64,000 nucleotides of DNA from Zelopaecilomyces penicillatus (Eukaryota > Ascomycota > Sordariomycetes > Hypocreales > Pseudodiploosporaceae), in contig VCCP01000002.1 in the NCBI GenBank assembly GCA_005765155.1, positions 1,798,001 to 1,862,000 on the forward strand, in the 5' to 3' direction. Below the pieces are notes generated by a model. It ran no database searches. It was given only the letters and a program-made list of their open reading frames with translations, and was not told the DNA's origin. Below, one piece after another: positions 11,760 through 23,256 of the stretch. Within the stretch, counting starts at the first letter, position 1. Every line of letters starts with the position of its first letter. Both the position numbers and the translations under genes were made by a program.

Positions 11760-14052
11760 CTTGTGTAACTAAAGTCACGGTGTGTCCTCCTCCAGTCAAG
11801 GGCTTGTTGTCGCGTCAGAGCCGGCGAAGTGCCCGCGGCGTCGGCGCGGACAACTGGGCGCCCGGGGCGAGAGGCAGCAGAGCGTTCCAACAGACTGTGT
11901 AGGAGTTCACGGGGAGGTGCTTGTCGATGCCGGTAAGGAATAGCTGCTAAAAGGCTGCGGGAAAGAAGGTCGCTTTTATGCGGCCAGGTGCTTGTGGCTC
12001 AAACGATCCCAGGCGCGGGGTCTAATTCTGGATGGCCACGGGGATGACGGGCATGTGTGTCGGAGTGGGTGAGCTCGTGCGTTCCAAGCCCTGTAGTATG
12101 CTATCGTGATACTGTATCACAGTACGAACACCAGTAAGCCAGCTAAAGGATGAAGGACCTGCGAGCTGGAGTCGCTTTGCCGCGCAGAGAGAACTTGTGC
12201 GAGGCTTATCGAGCAGTATTCGATATCGAGTTGGAACGGGAGCGGGGTTCTGCGGTTCAACGTGGCAGCGTCGCAAGGCAATGATGGCGATGATTGAGAG
12301 CTACGACGAGTGACGGATGACGAAGGGGGGCGCGACGACGACGAGCAGACAGGAGATTTCAGAAAGGGCGCGCAACAGACTGAACGGCAAGGCGGGAGAA
12401 CTATGTCCAAGGAGGTACGCAAAGCTGCCACTTTAGCTTGCGTCTCGTGTATCCATGGAGGCGACGGGCACTGTATTGTACTCGTAATAGCCGCTGGCGG
12501 AGAACTACCTGAGGCGTACTCCGTAGAGGGAGGAGGAGTCTATGGGCACAAATATGGATACATGTCAATTCGCTGCGGCCTTCAGGTGCGTGGTGGGCTG
12601 CCTGACCGGGCTGGCTTGGACAGTTGGTACAGTGGCACCTGGGCACCTGGGCACTTACAGCGACCTACGTCAGCATCGTCAGGTACCTACAGGTGCTAAC
12701 ATTCAATGCCATGCCAGAACGAACGGCGGCAGTGCAGCCGCCGGCTGCTACCTACCTTGGTTGGACATTGGATGGATGGATGGATAGATGGATTCTGCGG
12801 CCTTCACGGTTGGGATATATCTTGGTGATGACATCCCAACTCACAACACCCTTCGCCCATCCATGCGCTGCGTCATGTCCGTTCGCACACACTGCCACAC
12901 TGAGACGCAGCAGACAGCAACGGCGGCTTCAGGACTCAACTCAACAACGCCCCCTCCCATCACCATCGGCTTCCACTCTGTCCACGAGCGGTAGAATTGC
13001 CAATTGGCTCGTTGAGGTCGCGCGACAGGGGCATCGTGGTGCCATCAAGCGAATGAGAAGGCCGGTCTATCCCCCCTCGTCTGGCGCTGTCACACCGACT
13101 CGGAAACATGTTTGTGGTGTCGTCGGCCGTCGCACCAAAGACTGATTCGATTGATTGTTTTATTGTTCCTTGTCTCCATTTGCACTCGTCGTTTTTGGAT
13201 CTGCAACAATCCAACTGCAGACCTGAGCAAGCATTCGCCCAAACAACCACACCATTATCATCATTGACCAATAGGTAGAGATTCAACAACCATCCCAAGT
13301 CATTTATTCAACTCCTCGGCATATTCAATCCATGTAATCTTTCTTTGCCACTTGCTAAAAAGCCCATCGAGGTCCAATTCTCGTCTACACATCGTCTTCC
13401 TTACCACGTCTCCCCCACCCCCTCAACTTCTCCCTACCGACTCAAGTCGCGCCAACAGAGGCGCTCACTAATTTTGAGAGAAGTGCCAAGCAGGTAATGC
13501 CTCAACAACACTCACACAAACAGGCCATTAGCTAGATAACCTATTCTACCACAGCGGCCTTAAGAGCCGGCATCAATCTCTAGGCCCTGGATTGCGGGCT
13601 TATGCAAGTGATGGGCATCTAGAGCCTAGATGTGATCATTCTAGCCCTGCTATTGGTTGGACTCCGGCGCTTCTCAACGCTCCATCTCACCCGGCGGCGG
13701 CCACTTAAGACCACTAGCTCGTCCGTCCTAGGCGTGTCAAGCATATCCTTGGCCAAGCAGCCGTGTTCCTCCCAAAGCTTTGGCTGCTTACCAGGGCGGC
13801 GGCTCGGGTTCGCTGCTGTCTAGATCTTTGGGCTTGAGTGGCGCGCCGTTTTTTAAAGCGCCATCTGTTTTGTGTAACATGTCTGGCGCATGTGTTTTTA
13901 GATATCTACCGGGTATCTTGACGTGGGTACGAGCAGGCATCTCTTCGGCGAGGTAATGCAATCTGTAGGAAACCTACGAACACGTAACTAGGCAGGGAAA
14001 TGAGAAATCTGACCAAGTGCTGCAAAGGTCGCCTGAAACTTTGCCCATTCCA
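11760..14052. other. Long intergenic region between BRO1 and phospholipase D
   Basis: About 2.3 kb without a supportable gene. The side next to 11760 is the BRO1 promoter and leader. A small GGAT-type simple repeat lies at 12769-12793. A pyrimidine-rich stretch near 13330-13480 followed by a possible donor (CAGGTAAT near 13490) looks like an untranslated leader, so an unannotated noncoding transcript on the + strand is possible. Open frames of up to 173 codons here have no recognisable domains. Confidence 0.4.
12769..12793. repeat. GGAT tetranucleotide microsatellite
   Basis: Several tandem GGAT units with one interruption (GGATAGATGGAT). It lies in noncoding DNA and no function is suggested. 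Confidence 0.6.
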
Positions 14053-16808
14053 TCAGGTATACACACTCTCCGTCCATGCATTAACCTGTAAGCCCTTCTC
14101 TGCCATCTCAGCATCTCTCAAAAAGTCCATGGGCATCCATACCAAGTGCCCCTTGATCTGAGCCAACTTCTTCCGCGCATCTTCTGCCGGCATGAACTGG
14201 TCATAGATGTGACCAGACTTGACGCCTCGGGGTGGAAGATAACGGTCGTAATCGTCAAATGTTTTGACTGCTTCTGCATTAGGTTTCTGAGATAGAATGC
14301 GAGGGTCAACCTAGAGTACTTACTATGATCATCAGGATCAGAATGGAACAAGTGTCGAAACAGGTACGTGTTCTTGTCGGCCTGACCTGTCCACATCTCC
14401 CACATCTCATCACCTAGGGCATCTTCTACGAATTTCCAGCTGTCATCTTTATCGTAAATATCATTTTCGGGCTCCACGTTGGGCGGCTGGGCATTAATAT
14501 CATCCTTGGCATTAAAGTCTTGAGGTGGGAGAAGGCCCATGTGTTCTCGCCATAAAAATCTTCGCAGTGTCGTTGCATGATATCCGGCTTCGAATGGCTG
14601 GCCGTCCATTGTGCTCTGTATTTTCCTCGTATCCTCCATCACAATACTGAGTTCGCTATCGTGATTGCCCTGTTGACTGCGGTCGTTGAGATTGCTGGAG
14701 CCACAAACCACAACCCGATCATCCGCAATAAGAAGCTTAGAGTGGATGTAAAGCTCCTCCTGAATCCAGTTTCGTATTTCTGAATCGGGATCCTCATCAT
14801 CCCATGCTTCATCTTCCAAGGAGCCCTGACTGGCAAGTGCATGGTGTGCAACTGAAGTGGACGTTTCTACTTTCTCCTTCGGTTGGGCATGTTCAAATGT
14901 GTCCTTAGGTTGCATAACACCCTTGACCTGTCCATGCCGATCAAGTTGTTTTTGCTCTTTTTCTCCACCCATGTGTGCGTCACGCTCATCTTCTGTGGGA
15001 TCCCTGGTTCCGTGAATGCCTTCACCCATGATTTCCTCTGCCTCAGCTCGCTGAACCTCTTGATACTTGATTCCCGTGGTTTTTTCGGCTTGAGAAATGG
15101 CTGCTGTCTTGTTCAGACGGTCGTATGATCTCAAATTGAAAAAGAAAATATGTTTGGTAGGATCAACTCCCTGAGCCTTGACTTGTTCAAAAATGGAATG
15201 TTCGCCGCGACAGATGGATTTATACTGGTAGTCCATAATTGCCCTGGTTCCTGTCGCTGCGTTGTCTCGGAGATCACCAGCAAAACCAGGGATGGCAGGA
15301 AGAACGACAATGACTCGGAACTTACGGCCCTCCTTACCAGCTTTGACAACAGCGTCAACAATTGCTTTGCCGATGGTGTTATGGATTGGTGACTGGTGTT
15401 CCCCGGTTGCAGTGATGAAGAATTGATTCTCAATGTATACATAATGCTGAGCATTTCTGATAATGTCGCAATAGGCATTCTGGATAGAGTGATCTCTCAG
15501 AATTCCGCTAGACCAGTCGGCGCTCGACCTCACAATCTGCGCACGTACGGTACCTCGTCCGTCAAGGTTCTTTGTACTGAGCGGCGTTAAAGGATGCGTG
15601 ATATAATCTCCAACGGGATGTTTAGGGCGTTGAACACCAATGAGATTCTCATCATCTCCTTCACGGCCCTCGAGTATAATCCAGTCAAATCTCTCATCTC
15701 TTTTGTACTTGTCACGCTTGACAAAGTTCCATCTCAAGACAAAATGTTCCGCAATGTCGAAAACACAAGGCCCGATCACAGCCATACAGACATCGTGCCA
15801 GGGCATACGGCCATAATCAGCCTTGCTAAGTTCGTTTTGCTTCCAATCCTGTACGTTCTTAAAGTCCATGATACGGTTGTTGTTGAAATCTTGACCAGGC
15901 CATATCTCCTCTTCGACGCCCTCAGGATGAATGTCTGCAAGGGGGTGGTGTCGAGCATCCCAACGGCCAAAACAAAGGTCAAGGCCACCAATGAAACCAA
16001 TGGCATAGTCAATAATGATGAACTTTTCGTGATGGGCCCAGTACATAGTCATATCTGCCGCATTCTCAAAGGGGTTATGATCTGGATGCCGCATGATTCT
16101 GATATTGCCGTATCCAGGTGTCCCCTCAGGACAGAGAGCCTGGAGAGCGTGCTTCGTGTGCTCAGAGTTGCAAGCCAAGGCAGCTTGAACCTCCTTGTAC
16201 ACAGAAACGTAGATTTTGACACCAGCTTCAGCCTTTCTTTTGAGAATCTGATCGAGTCGGAACTCTTGGTTGTGATGGGGTGGGCGGCGCAAGAAGAGCT
16301 CTGGGGAGAGCCACCAGTCGGCGATGTAGATGGTCTCGCGCGCCTGCTCCAGAGCCACAGACACGGCCCAGAAGTAATCCCGTCCATCCACATACCACTT
16401 CACATGGTTGCCCTCACGCTCAGGGAAATATGACTCAAACCTGTGTGAATTACATATCGCAGTTCTCTTGTCATCACACCGCTGCTCATGCTCCTCATCA
16501 TGGCGATGATGTGGGTTAAACTACAAAAGTGAAGCTGTCAGCATTATACCCCCAGCGGTTCATTGCAAGGCTCGTCGCACCAGATTTCCTAGCTTTCCTA
16601 TCTGATGCCTGAACAGCGAGTGTGTATGTCAGTTGAGCGGTTCCCTACTCCAAACTGCGTGCTAGCTGGCAAGGCCGGACACTAACTTTTTATGGATCAT
16701 GGCGACTTTAGCATCGTGAAGCTTTGTATCGTGCAGCTTCTCCTTCAGGTCCTCCATGAAGCTAGAGAAGCCACTATGGCTCTCGCCCTCGCCCTTGCTG
16801 CTGGACAT
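14053..16808 (-). CDS. Phospholipase D family protein
   Basis: Hydrolyses phosphatidylcholine to phosphatidic acid and choline, a membrane-signalling activity. I model four exons: 16808..16687, 16608..16581 (28 nt), 16520..14324 and 14273..14053, about 855 residues. Two catalytic HxKxxxxD motifs are intact: HHEKFIIID near residue 212 and IHSKLLIAD near residue 644, each followed by the usual GG/GS-N motif (GGLDLCFGRWD; GSSNLNDRS). The N-terminal segment FNPHHRHDEEHEQRCDDKR and KWYVDGRDYFWAV are typical of filamentous-fungal PLDs. No PX or PH domain is visible, unlike yeast Spo14. The 28-nt exon is inferred because direct joining of exon 1 to the FNPHHR exon breaks the frame; its donor (GTGCGA) is weak. 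An acidic insert (about residues 500-590) separates the two HKD halves. Confidence 0.88.
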
Positions 16809-18678
16809 CCTGTCGGCCGAGACAGCTTGCACACTTGCGTTGTTGTTGGAGCGGCCCAAATTTTGGCCGGTGAAGTAAGAATAAAGATGATGACTGCTAA
16901 GAGGGGTTGGCGCTTGAGAAGGTTGTTAATGATGTTTGTTCTATGAAATACTGATTCGTCAGGTGTGTTGTATGTAGGAAATGTGGTATCTAGGTAGCTT
17001 GGAAACGAGACGGTAGGATAGCCCGTCAACCATGAATGGGCAGAGTGGCCGAGAGAGGGGCGCGGGACACTATTGTTTCAATTGCCAGCAGGGCGCAGGA
17101 CCGATTAAAAGATATTCCTGCCAGGCATGTCTCGACTTTTCCATCGATGCACATATGTGAAATGGAGCCTATAGCCTGTCGCCTGGTGGAATGCCTGCCA
17201 AGACCCATGAGCAAAGCGGGGGGCTCGGCTTGCCTTGGAAGCTGCATCTAGTCCACAATGACAACACGGCCACACAGTTTGTCGGTAGGTGGTACGAAGT
17301 GCAGCCGTCAGAAAGGCTGTTGTTAGTGTAGACTGTCAGCTGCTAGACAGCCAGGCCGTCAATCAACTTGTAGGTACGAGGTAGCACGGACAAAGCCAGG
17401 GATGGAAGCATGATGGATGCGATGCTCAGCCGATCTCCGGCTGCAAAACACACCCAGCCTAATCCCGGACCACCACCAACAAAAGATTGATAATCTGCAA
17501 CGCACCCACACAAACCATCCAACCCAACTGGGGATTTCTGTGACGTCAGTGCACAGTCTCAAACTCTCAACGTTGAGGGATGTTGCTGACGGTAATAACT
17601 CCGCACAAGTTCCTCGTGAAGTACCAGCATTTTCTGTTTCCATGTGGGACAATACCATTACGTACCTGGTCAACGGTGGAGACATCCATGTCGTATGTGC
17701 CTTCAACCTCGGCCATCTTGGCCTCAGAAGCATCCAATTTGCATTGCCTAACCCTAACCCGGTTTCCGAGTCTCACCTATTTGAAGTTAGGGGCCGCTGT
17801 TGCCCGTTGCTCAGTGCTAGCTCAATTGGTGCGTATCTATCTGCGGCTTGGCAGCAGGCCACTTGGGCTGCTGTTAGGTACAAATTCGTTCGAGGAGGTA
17901 GGGAGAGGGGTAATTGCAAGAAGTTTCTCCAATATGCAATACCCTCCGAGATCAGTTTAATCAAATTAGACTCGTACGATATTTATGTCTACCAAGAAGG
18001 GCTACAGTTATGAGAGATGGGTGCTGTGGCCAAGGCCTGACAAGTCGACGACGGCTTTAGACCCCCCCTTTAGGGAGTGACCTAACATTATCCACATGTT
18101 AGTCGACTCACAGGCGCCTTCATGGATTGGTGCAAAGTACAATGCTAACTGTATCCATACAATATTAACCAACCGAGACAAACAGCCCACCATCCAACGA
18201 CCCCTCGATTCCCCCATCATCTTCAAACCAGGGCGGGGGGGTACATGAGATTAGACTTATCGCTCTACACTTCAAGAAATCTCCATAAACTCGTCAATAA
18301 TCCAGACAATTTTTTTCAGTTTACGCAGAAAAGTCTGGGGTATAATCCAATAACAGCAGTGGTAGCCGAAAGTACTTTATTTGGATCTCTTTCGTAAGGT
18401 ATCATGAGGAATATCATCCCATTACACTATTGGGGTCTTGAGCCAGTACCAGTGGAGTGTTTTTCCCCACTACCAAGCTACAGCTCCCCTTCCTAACATG
18501 TTACAGCTCTAATTAGTTGTTACCCCACCACGTCCTGTCTGTCGGCCTCCGAGTGCCACCTCCCAACTCCTAATCAACCGCTTGCTTCACCGCGACTCGC
18601 CTCTCTTGACCTACATCAAACACCATTGAATCGCTTTCAGAACATATTCTTCAAAGGTTTTCACCGTATTTATCCATC
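16809..18678. other. Divergent intergenic region between phospholipase D and the glycolipid transfer protein
   Basis: About 1.9 kb containing both promoters. It includes a telomere-like CCTAACCCTAACCC at 17747-17760 and a short minus-strand exon-like reading frame at 17716-17666 with a consensus GTACGT donor, treated as a separate candidate. Otherwise I see no coding sequence. A 198-codon open frame on the + strand here has no protein-like character. Confidence 0.45.
17666..17760 (-). other. Candidate telobox-driven small transcription unit or orphan first exon
   Basis: On the minus strand a TTAGGG-type double repeat (17760-17747) lies about 30 nt upstream of an ATG in good context (17716, CCAAGATGGCC). 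The 17 codons read MAEVEGTYDMDVSTVDQ and end exactly at CAG/GTACGT, a perfect splice donor. Downstream acceptors lead only to short frames, for example IINLLLVVVRD and stop. I do not recognise the product. It could be a short peptide gene, a noncoding RNA, a decayed gene, or chance. Confidence 0.25.
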
Positions 18679-19533
18679 ATGTCGACTCCCGTCATCCCCC
18701 CTGGAAGCACCATCGTGCAGTCCTTCAAGCAGTCATTTGTCGATGTCCCCATCGACGCTGCCAATGGCAATGCTATTGCCACAACCGAGTTTCTCGATGC
18801 CGCCGAATCTTTGACAACCATGTTTGGTATGCTTACGTTTCTTGTGCTTTTTTTCTGTTCCTCCTATCTCTCAATTACTTACCATGGGGGGTTTTGGTTC
18901 TAGATATGTTGGGCTCTGTTGCCTTTTCCCCAGTCAAATCAGATATGCTAGGAAATGTTAAGGTATTTTATGTCGGATCCGGTGTTTTCAAGACGCCCTC
19001 CTGTTTCAATCATCAAACTGGAGGCTAAACAAGAAATTCTCGAACCTAGAAAATTCGCACCCGACAGCTTGCCGCTCCTGCCGAGTCCGAGAACATCCAA
19101 GATCTCTGCCGCAACGAGTTGAAGGGCAAGAAGCACACTGCTACTGAGGGGTTGCTGTGGTTGGTTCGGTATGTCCACCTCCAAAATTCACTTTCTTTCT
19201 TCAATTAGCCATGCTAACAGTAGGTTTTAAAACCACAGAGGTCTTGAATTTACCTGCATTGCTCTCAGCAAAAACATCTCCAAGGCTGATGAGGAACTTT
19301 CCGACTCATTCCGAGCCGCTTACGGCACAACACTCAAGCCTCACCATGGCTTCCTGGTCAAGCCCGTCTTCAGTGCCGCCATGAGCGCTTGCCCATACCG
19401 AAAAGACTTCTACGCTAAGCTTGGAGATAATCCGGAGAAGGTCGCCTCTGACTTGCGCGCATATCTTGATGCACTGGAAAAGATCACTGATATTCTCAAG
19501 AAGTTCCTTGAAACACCAGAGGCCAAGTGGTAA
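18679..19533 (+). CDS. Glycolipid transfer protein (HET-C2 type)
   Basis: Cytosolic carrier that moves glycosphingolipids between membranes; the Podospora homologue HET-C2 also acts in heterokaryon incompatibility. Four exons: 18679..18826, 18904..18962, 19050..19168 and 19239..19533, about 206 residues, the usual GLTP length. The start MSTPVIPPGSTIVQSFKQSF leads to SFVDVPIDA. The headgroup-binding residues are visible: Asp, Asn and Lys in SDMLGNVKKIR, Trp in LLWLVRGLEF and His in HHGFLVKPVF. All three introns have GT-AG borders (GTATGC, GTATTT, GTATGT donors) and keep the frame. It is divergent from phospholipase D and in tandem with the FAD monooxygenase. HET-C2 is the closest named relative that I recall. 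Confidence 0.92.
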
Positions 19534-20286
19534 ACTGGATTGTGTATTATCGGTTAGCAGATCCATATAGCCAGCTGTGCGAGAATTTATACAATTTAAA
19601 AAGATACAGAATTAAGATATGATTGAATGGCATAAACATTGGATCTTTGTGTCTTGTTGATGAAAATTACAATCACATGAAGGAACCGATTTATAAGGCA
19701 GTTGGAACCTACCAACCTGATTTCCATGTGACCAGGGCTTTCTAACAATGTCTTGTTGTGAATCCAAGGCCGTATGATCGCACGGTAGTGGATAAAACAC
19801 AAGCAACATACGGAAACAGTTCATGAACCCGTGCCGATATCCGACAGCCTAACCACTACAGCATCTCCCATTCGTCCACTACTCTACGAAACAAATGATC
19901 ATTTGGAATGGTTATGCACAATAGCAAGCTTCGTGGCGCACAGCTGAGCTATTAGCACTCATAAGCATCGGGTAGTTCGTGCCGACTACCCCTCCCGCGA
20001 TAGCATCAGATACCAGAGGTGTGCCTATTTGGCCAATAATGATTGCCAAGATGTCAAATACCATCTACATACATTTACATAGCCCATAGGACATCTTTTG
20101 TCTTCACTCTCCTCTCTAAAGTCACCATGACTAGATAAACAAAATCTCGCCATATCTAAAACCTATGTCGGCCCATGAGCTTCTAAACCTTGGATCACGC
20201 AGCCGAGCTAAATTTACACGACACAATTTTCATACGTCTCCTTTTCAAGTTAGCCATCATTCCATTCAAAAAAAGAGCGGTTAGGT
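19534..20286. other. Intergenic, GLTP 3' end to FAD monooxygenase promoter
   Basis: About 750 bp, rather AT-rich, with no gene that I can support. It must hold the GLTP 3' UTR and the monooxygenase promoter. Confidence 0.5.
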
Positions 20287-21684
20287 ATGACAAGGCCATT
20301 CCGGGTCATCATCGTGGGCGCAGGGCCGGCCGGCCTTTCAGCAGCCCTCTCCCTGGCACAATCATCCGATGCCTCTTCACCTATGGAAGTGACCGTGCTC
20401 GAATTGCGAGACTTTCCGCAGACTATCGGAGGTGCTATCAATCTAACACCACTTGCGCTAAGATATCTCGACTTCCTCGGTGTTGGCAGTAGTCTTCGTC
20501 CTCTGGCTGCGAAAGTTGGTGCGATCGAACTTGTCGCGCACCGAACGGGCCAGCTCCTCGGACGACTTTGGCCAGATGTTGACGCCATCAGGGTGCAGAG
20601 ATATTTGCTCGTGGAGACTATGATGAAGACTCTGAACGATCTCCCCAAAGAGAAACGTGTTGATGTCATGTTCGGAGCGAGGATCGAAACGATTGTAGAG
20701 CAGGGTAATATGTCTGGTGATGGAGGAAACATCAAAGTCACACTCAAAAGATCATCATCCGCAGCAGAACCTCAAGTTCTCGAGGCGGATTTGCTTTTAG
20801 GTTGCGATGGCTTGCACTCACAGGTCCGGAGCCTTGTTGTAGACCCTGAACGGCTCAAGATATATTCAGGCAAATGTGCCGTCTACGGCTACACACAACA
20901 ACCAGCGACACCAGAACAAAGCGCCCGATGGCTTCGAAAGGATGGCGCACCTCTCATCACAGACACAACGCTCGTTTCTAAGGGAAATGATTCGCTGCCG
21001 ATGAGCTACTATGAACCACGCCACGATCGTCTGTACATGGCGGCCGTGATGCCGCTTGAGGACATGGGCATGGATGGTTCTCGTGAAGGATGGGCTGTTC
21101 GCGGCACCGATAAAGTTGGCCTAAAGAAGAATATTGCAGAATTATACACTGGTGGTGGACTAGATTGCCTAAACGAAATCGTCGACAGATGTGATGAATG
21201 GTTCTTCTTCCCTGTTTATATGCTCCCACCAGGTGGTGAGTGGGTCAAGGGTAGGGCCTTGCTTCTTGGAGACGCAGCTCATGGCGTAAGTTTTCTCAAT
21301 CTATACATAATGTGCCCGTAGAAGTGACAAGTTTCCCATATCTCTTCTATTAAGGTTGCTAACACAGTCTTGGAACAACACCAGATGCCACCACAGGGTG
21401 AGGGGACCGGTATTGCTATTGAAGATGGGATTCTGTTGGCACATGTTCTATCTCGAAGGGCACATCGAAGCATCCAACAAATTCTGAGCGACTACGAGAA
21501 GCTTCGAAGGTCTGACATTAATGCCACTTATAGAGACACAATGGCGCGGTGGAACATGCCAGTGTCCCCCGGCTGGATGAGCGGTCTTGTCATGGAGTGG
21601 ATATCATGGGCATACATCAAATTTATGAGCTACCGCAAGGATTACTTTGTGCGGGATGTGAGAAATCTGAGTTTGCCTGACTGA
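20287..21684 (+). CDS. FAD-dependent aromatic-type (group A) monooxygenase
   Basis: NAD(P)H- and FAD-dependent hydroxylase of the salicylate-hydroxylase-like family. Two exons, 20287..21285 and 21385..21684, about 432 residues. The N-terminal Rossmann motif is VIIVGAGPAGLSAALSL. The DG motif is LLLGCDGLHSQVRS near residue 180. The FAD-ribityl GD motif GDAAHG is split from MPPQGEGTGIAIEDG by the single intron (GTAAGT donor, CCAG acceptor). No signal peptide is visible, and the C-terminus (WISWAYIKFMSYRKDYF) has an amphipathic or membrane-touching look. The substrate is unknown. The gene lies between GLTP and the ErdH-like hydrolase, with which it converges. A role in lipid or sterol metabolism is only a guess from position; aromatic catabolism or secondary metabolism is equally possible. 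Confidence 0.85.
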
Positions 21685-22119
21685 GTATGAACATTCATTT
21701 AGTAATCTCACTGGTTCTTCCCTATGCCCTCTGTTTAGGGTCTTCGCAAGTCGTCGCTCAAATCATTGTTTTGAAACTGACTCAAAACTTTGCCGAGCTT
21801 CCATTACTCATCGCATGCCTTGTTCCCACTCCGTTCAAAAGAAGGTAGTAAATGGTAGTAGTTCCACAACGCCAGGAAACGCCTCTCGATTTTTCTATGG
21901 GGTGACAATGTGCGAAAAGAAGATGCGCAGACCCAAAATCAAAGTGGAGAGTGGCGTTGGGGAAAAGGGGGAATAGAGGGAGTAAAAGTCAGTTATGTAG
22001 AGGAACAGCAAGAGGTTTCCTAAAGAATCTATCGAGATTTTGAAGAAAATTCCAGACGGCTCGGCTGCAAGCATATCCTCTTCTCGCTATTTGTACAAGT
22101 CTTTGTTGTCGTTAGTGTA
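21685..22119. other. Convergent intergenic region, 3' ends of monooxygenase and hydrolase genes
   Basis: About 435 bp between two convergent stop codons. It must hold both 3' UTRs; no other feature seen. Confidence 0.5.
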
Positions 22120-23256
22120 CTAACCTGCCGATCTTGATCTAAGTGAGAGACCCCTAGGCAGAGGAATGCGAAGTCGTTTGGTTCTCATGGAACGCATCGA
22201 CTCCTTATCTGTATCATGATCTTGCCCAAGCCATTTCGCAATTGCCTGAGTTGCTTCACCGTATTCGATAGCAACACTCTCCTTAGGGGCCATTGGTGGT
22301 GGGTTGTCCCAACCATGTTTCTCCCCTTTGACAATACGGAGAGTATAGGGCTTTTTGTGCACGTCCAGTTTCTTGGCAAACTGCAAACCTTCAGCCAACA
22401 GCATGTCGTACTCACATAGGCAGAGATGTAGGTTTGGGATTTTCTGGAGTAACTCATCTGACATGAGGCCAGGGGACAGTCTCCAATCTGTACGTTGCTC
22501 GCGTGGTATTGGCGGGTAGACGTAGGAGGCGTCAATAAGGTCAGTCAGACCTTTCGGAAGAGTAAGATCGGGGCGATTGCATGTTTTACGTTTCTCTGGG
22601 CGCGAAATAGTCCAGTCCAGAACGGGATAGAAGAGAACAAGGCCTGCGATGCGAGGGACAGGAACCGGGAGGGTGTAGTTCCAACGGGAAGGGTCTTGCA
22701 AAATAACCCAGCTGGCCAGAGCACTCGTGGCGCCGGCGGAAAAGCCCGAGAGGATGATGCGGTCGGAATCGACGCCATACTCAACAGCCCGCCTAGAGAT
22801 GTGCAAAATGGCGTCGACACAGTCCTCAACAGGTATTGGGAAAGGGTGATTAGGGGCCAAGCGATAATTGACAGTAAAGACAACGGCATCAAGGGAACTC
22901 ATAACCGCGGCGGCCCAACGTGCGTCGTCGGTGCCCTGGCCGAGAATCCATCCGCCGCCGTGGAGATTGATAACGGCGGCCCGGGGTCCGAGAGAGATGC
23001 GAGGGGGGTTCCACACCTCGACCTTGATGCTCCGTTGGCCCGGACATTGTGAGAGTGTTGAATCAACCCAGAACTCACGCGACGGTGTTGGCGCGGCTGG
23101 CTCGGTGCGGTTGCTTAAGTTAAAGCCAATGCTAGCAGCGTAGCGGATGGCCTGAGCTCGCGCCGACAGGTACCATCGTGAGCTCGACTCCAGCGGATTG
23201 ACATAATCTGGAGGCTCCGGAACGGTCGGGCCCCGAAGCTCAGGTGCGATCTCCAT
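22120..23256 (-). CDS. Alpha/beta hydrolase of the hormone-sensitive-lipase family, candidate ergosteryl-aspartate hydrolase ErdH
   Basis: Predicted esterase of about 378 residues. The oxyanion-hole motif HGGGW is at residues 99-103, the nucleophile elbow GFSAG has Ser173, and the remaining triad residues are Asp284 (CEYDMLL) and His314 (GEKHGWD). No signal peptide is apparent, suggesting a cytosolic or membrane-associated enzyme. It stands head-to-head with the aspartyl-tRNA synthetase-DUF2156 fusion. In fungi that make ergosteryl-aspartate, an alpha/beta hydrolase (ErdH) removes the aspartate, so this gene is the natural candidate; the assignment rests on family and position, not on a sequence comparison. 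I chose the first ATG (MEIAPELRGPTVPEPPDY). The same frame stays open without an ATG up to about 23505, so a longer N-terminus or an upstream exon is possible. Confidence 0.78.
   Translation of the reverse strand: MEIAPELRGPTVPEPPDYVNPLESSSRWYLSARAQAIRYAASIGFNLSNRTEPAAPTPSREFWVDSTLSQCPGQRSIKVEVWNPPRISLGPRAAVINLHGGGWILGQGTDDARWAAAVMSSLDAVVFTVNYRLAPNHPFPIPVEDCVDAILHISRRAVEYGVDSDRIILSGFSAGATSALASWVILQDPSRWNYTLPVPVPRIAGLVLFYPVLDWTISRPEKRKTCNRPDLTLPKGLTDLIDASYVYPPIPREQRTDWRLSPGLMSDELLQKIPNLHLCLCEYDMLLAEGLQFAKKLDVHKKPYTLRIVKGEKHGWDNPPPMAPKESVAIEYGEATQAIAKWLGQDHDTDKESMRSMRTKRLRIPLPRGLSLRSRSAG

Noticed and set aside
12624..13145. 173-codon + strand frame upstream of BRO1
   Set aside because: Cys/Arg/Ser-rich with no homology signal; probably promoter or leader DNA.
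17417..18013. 198-codon + strand open frame
   Set aside because: No domain, odd composition, and it overlaps the telomere-like motif and candidate minus-strand exon; looks like chance.
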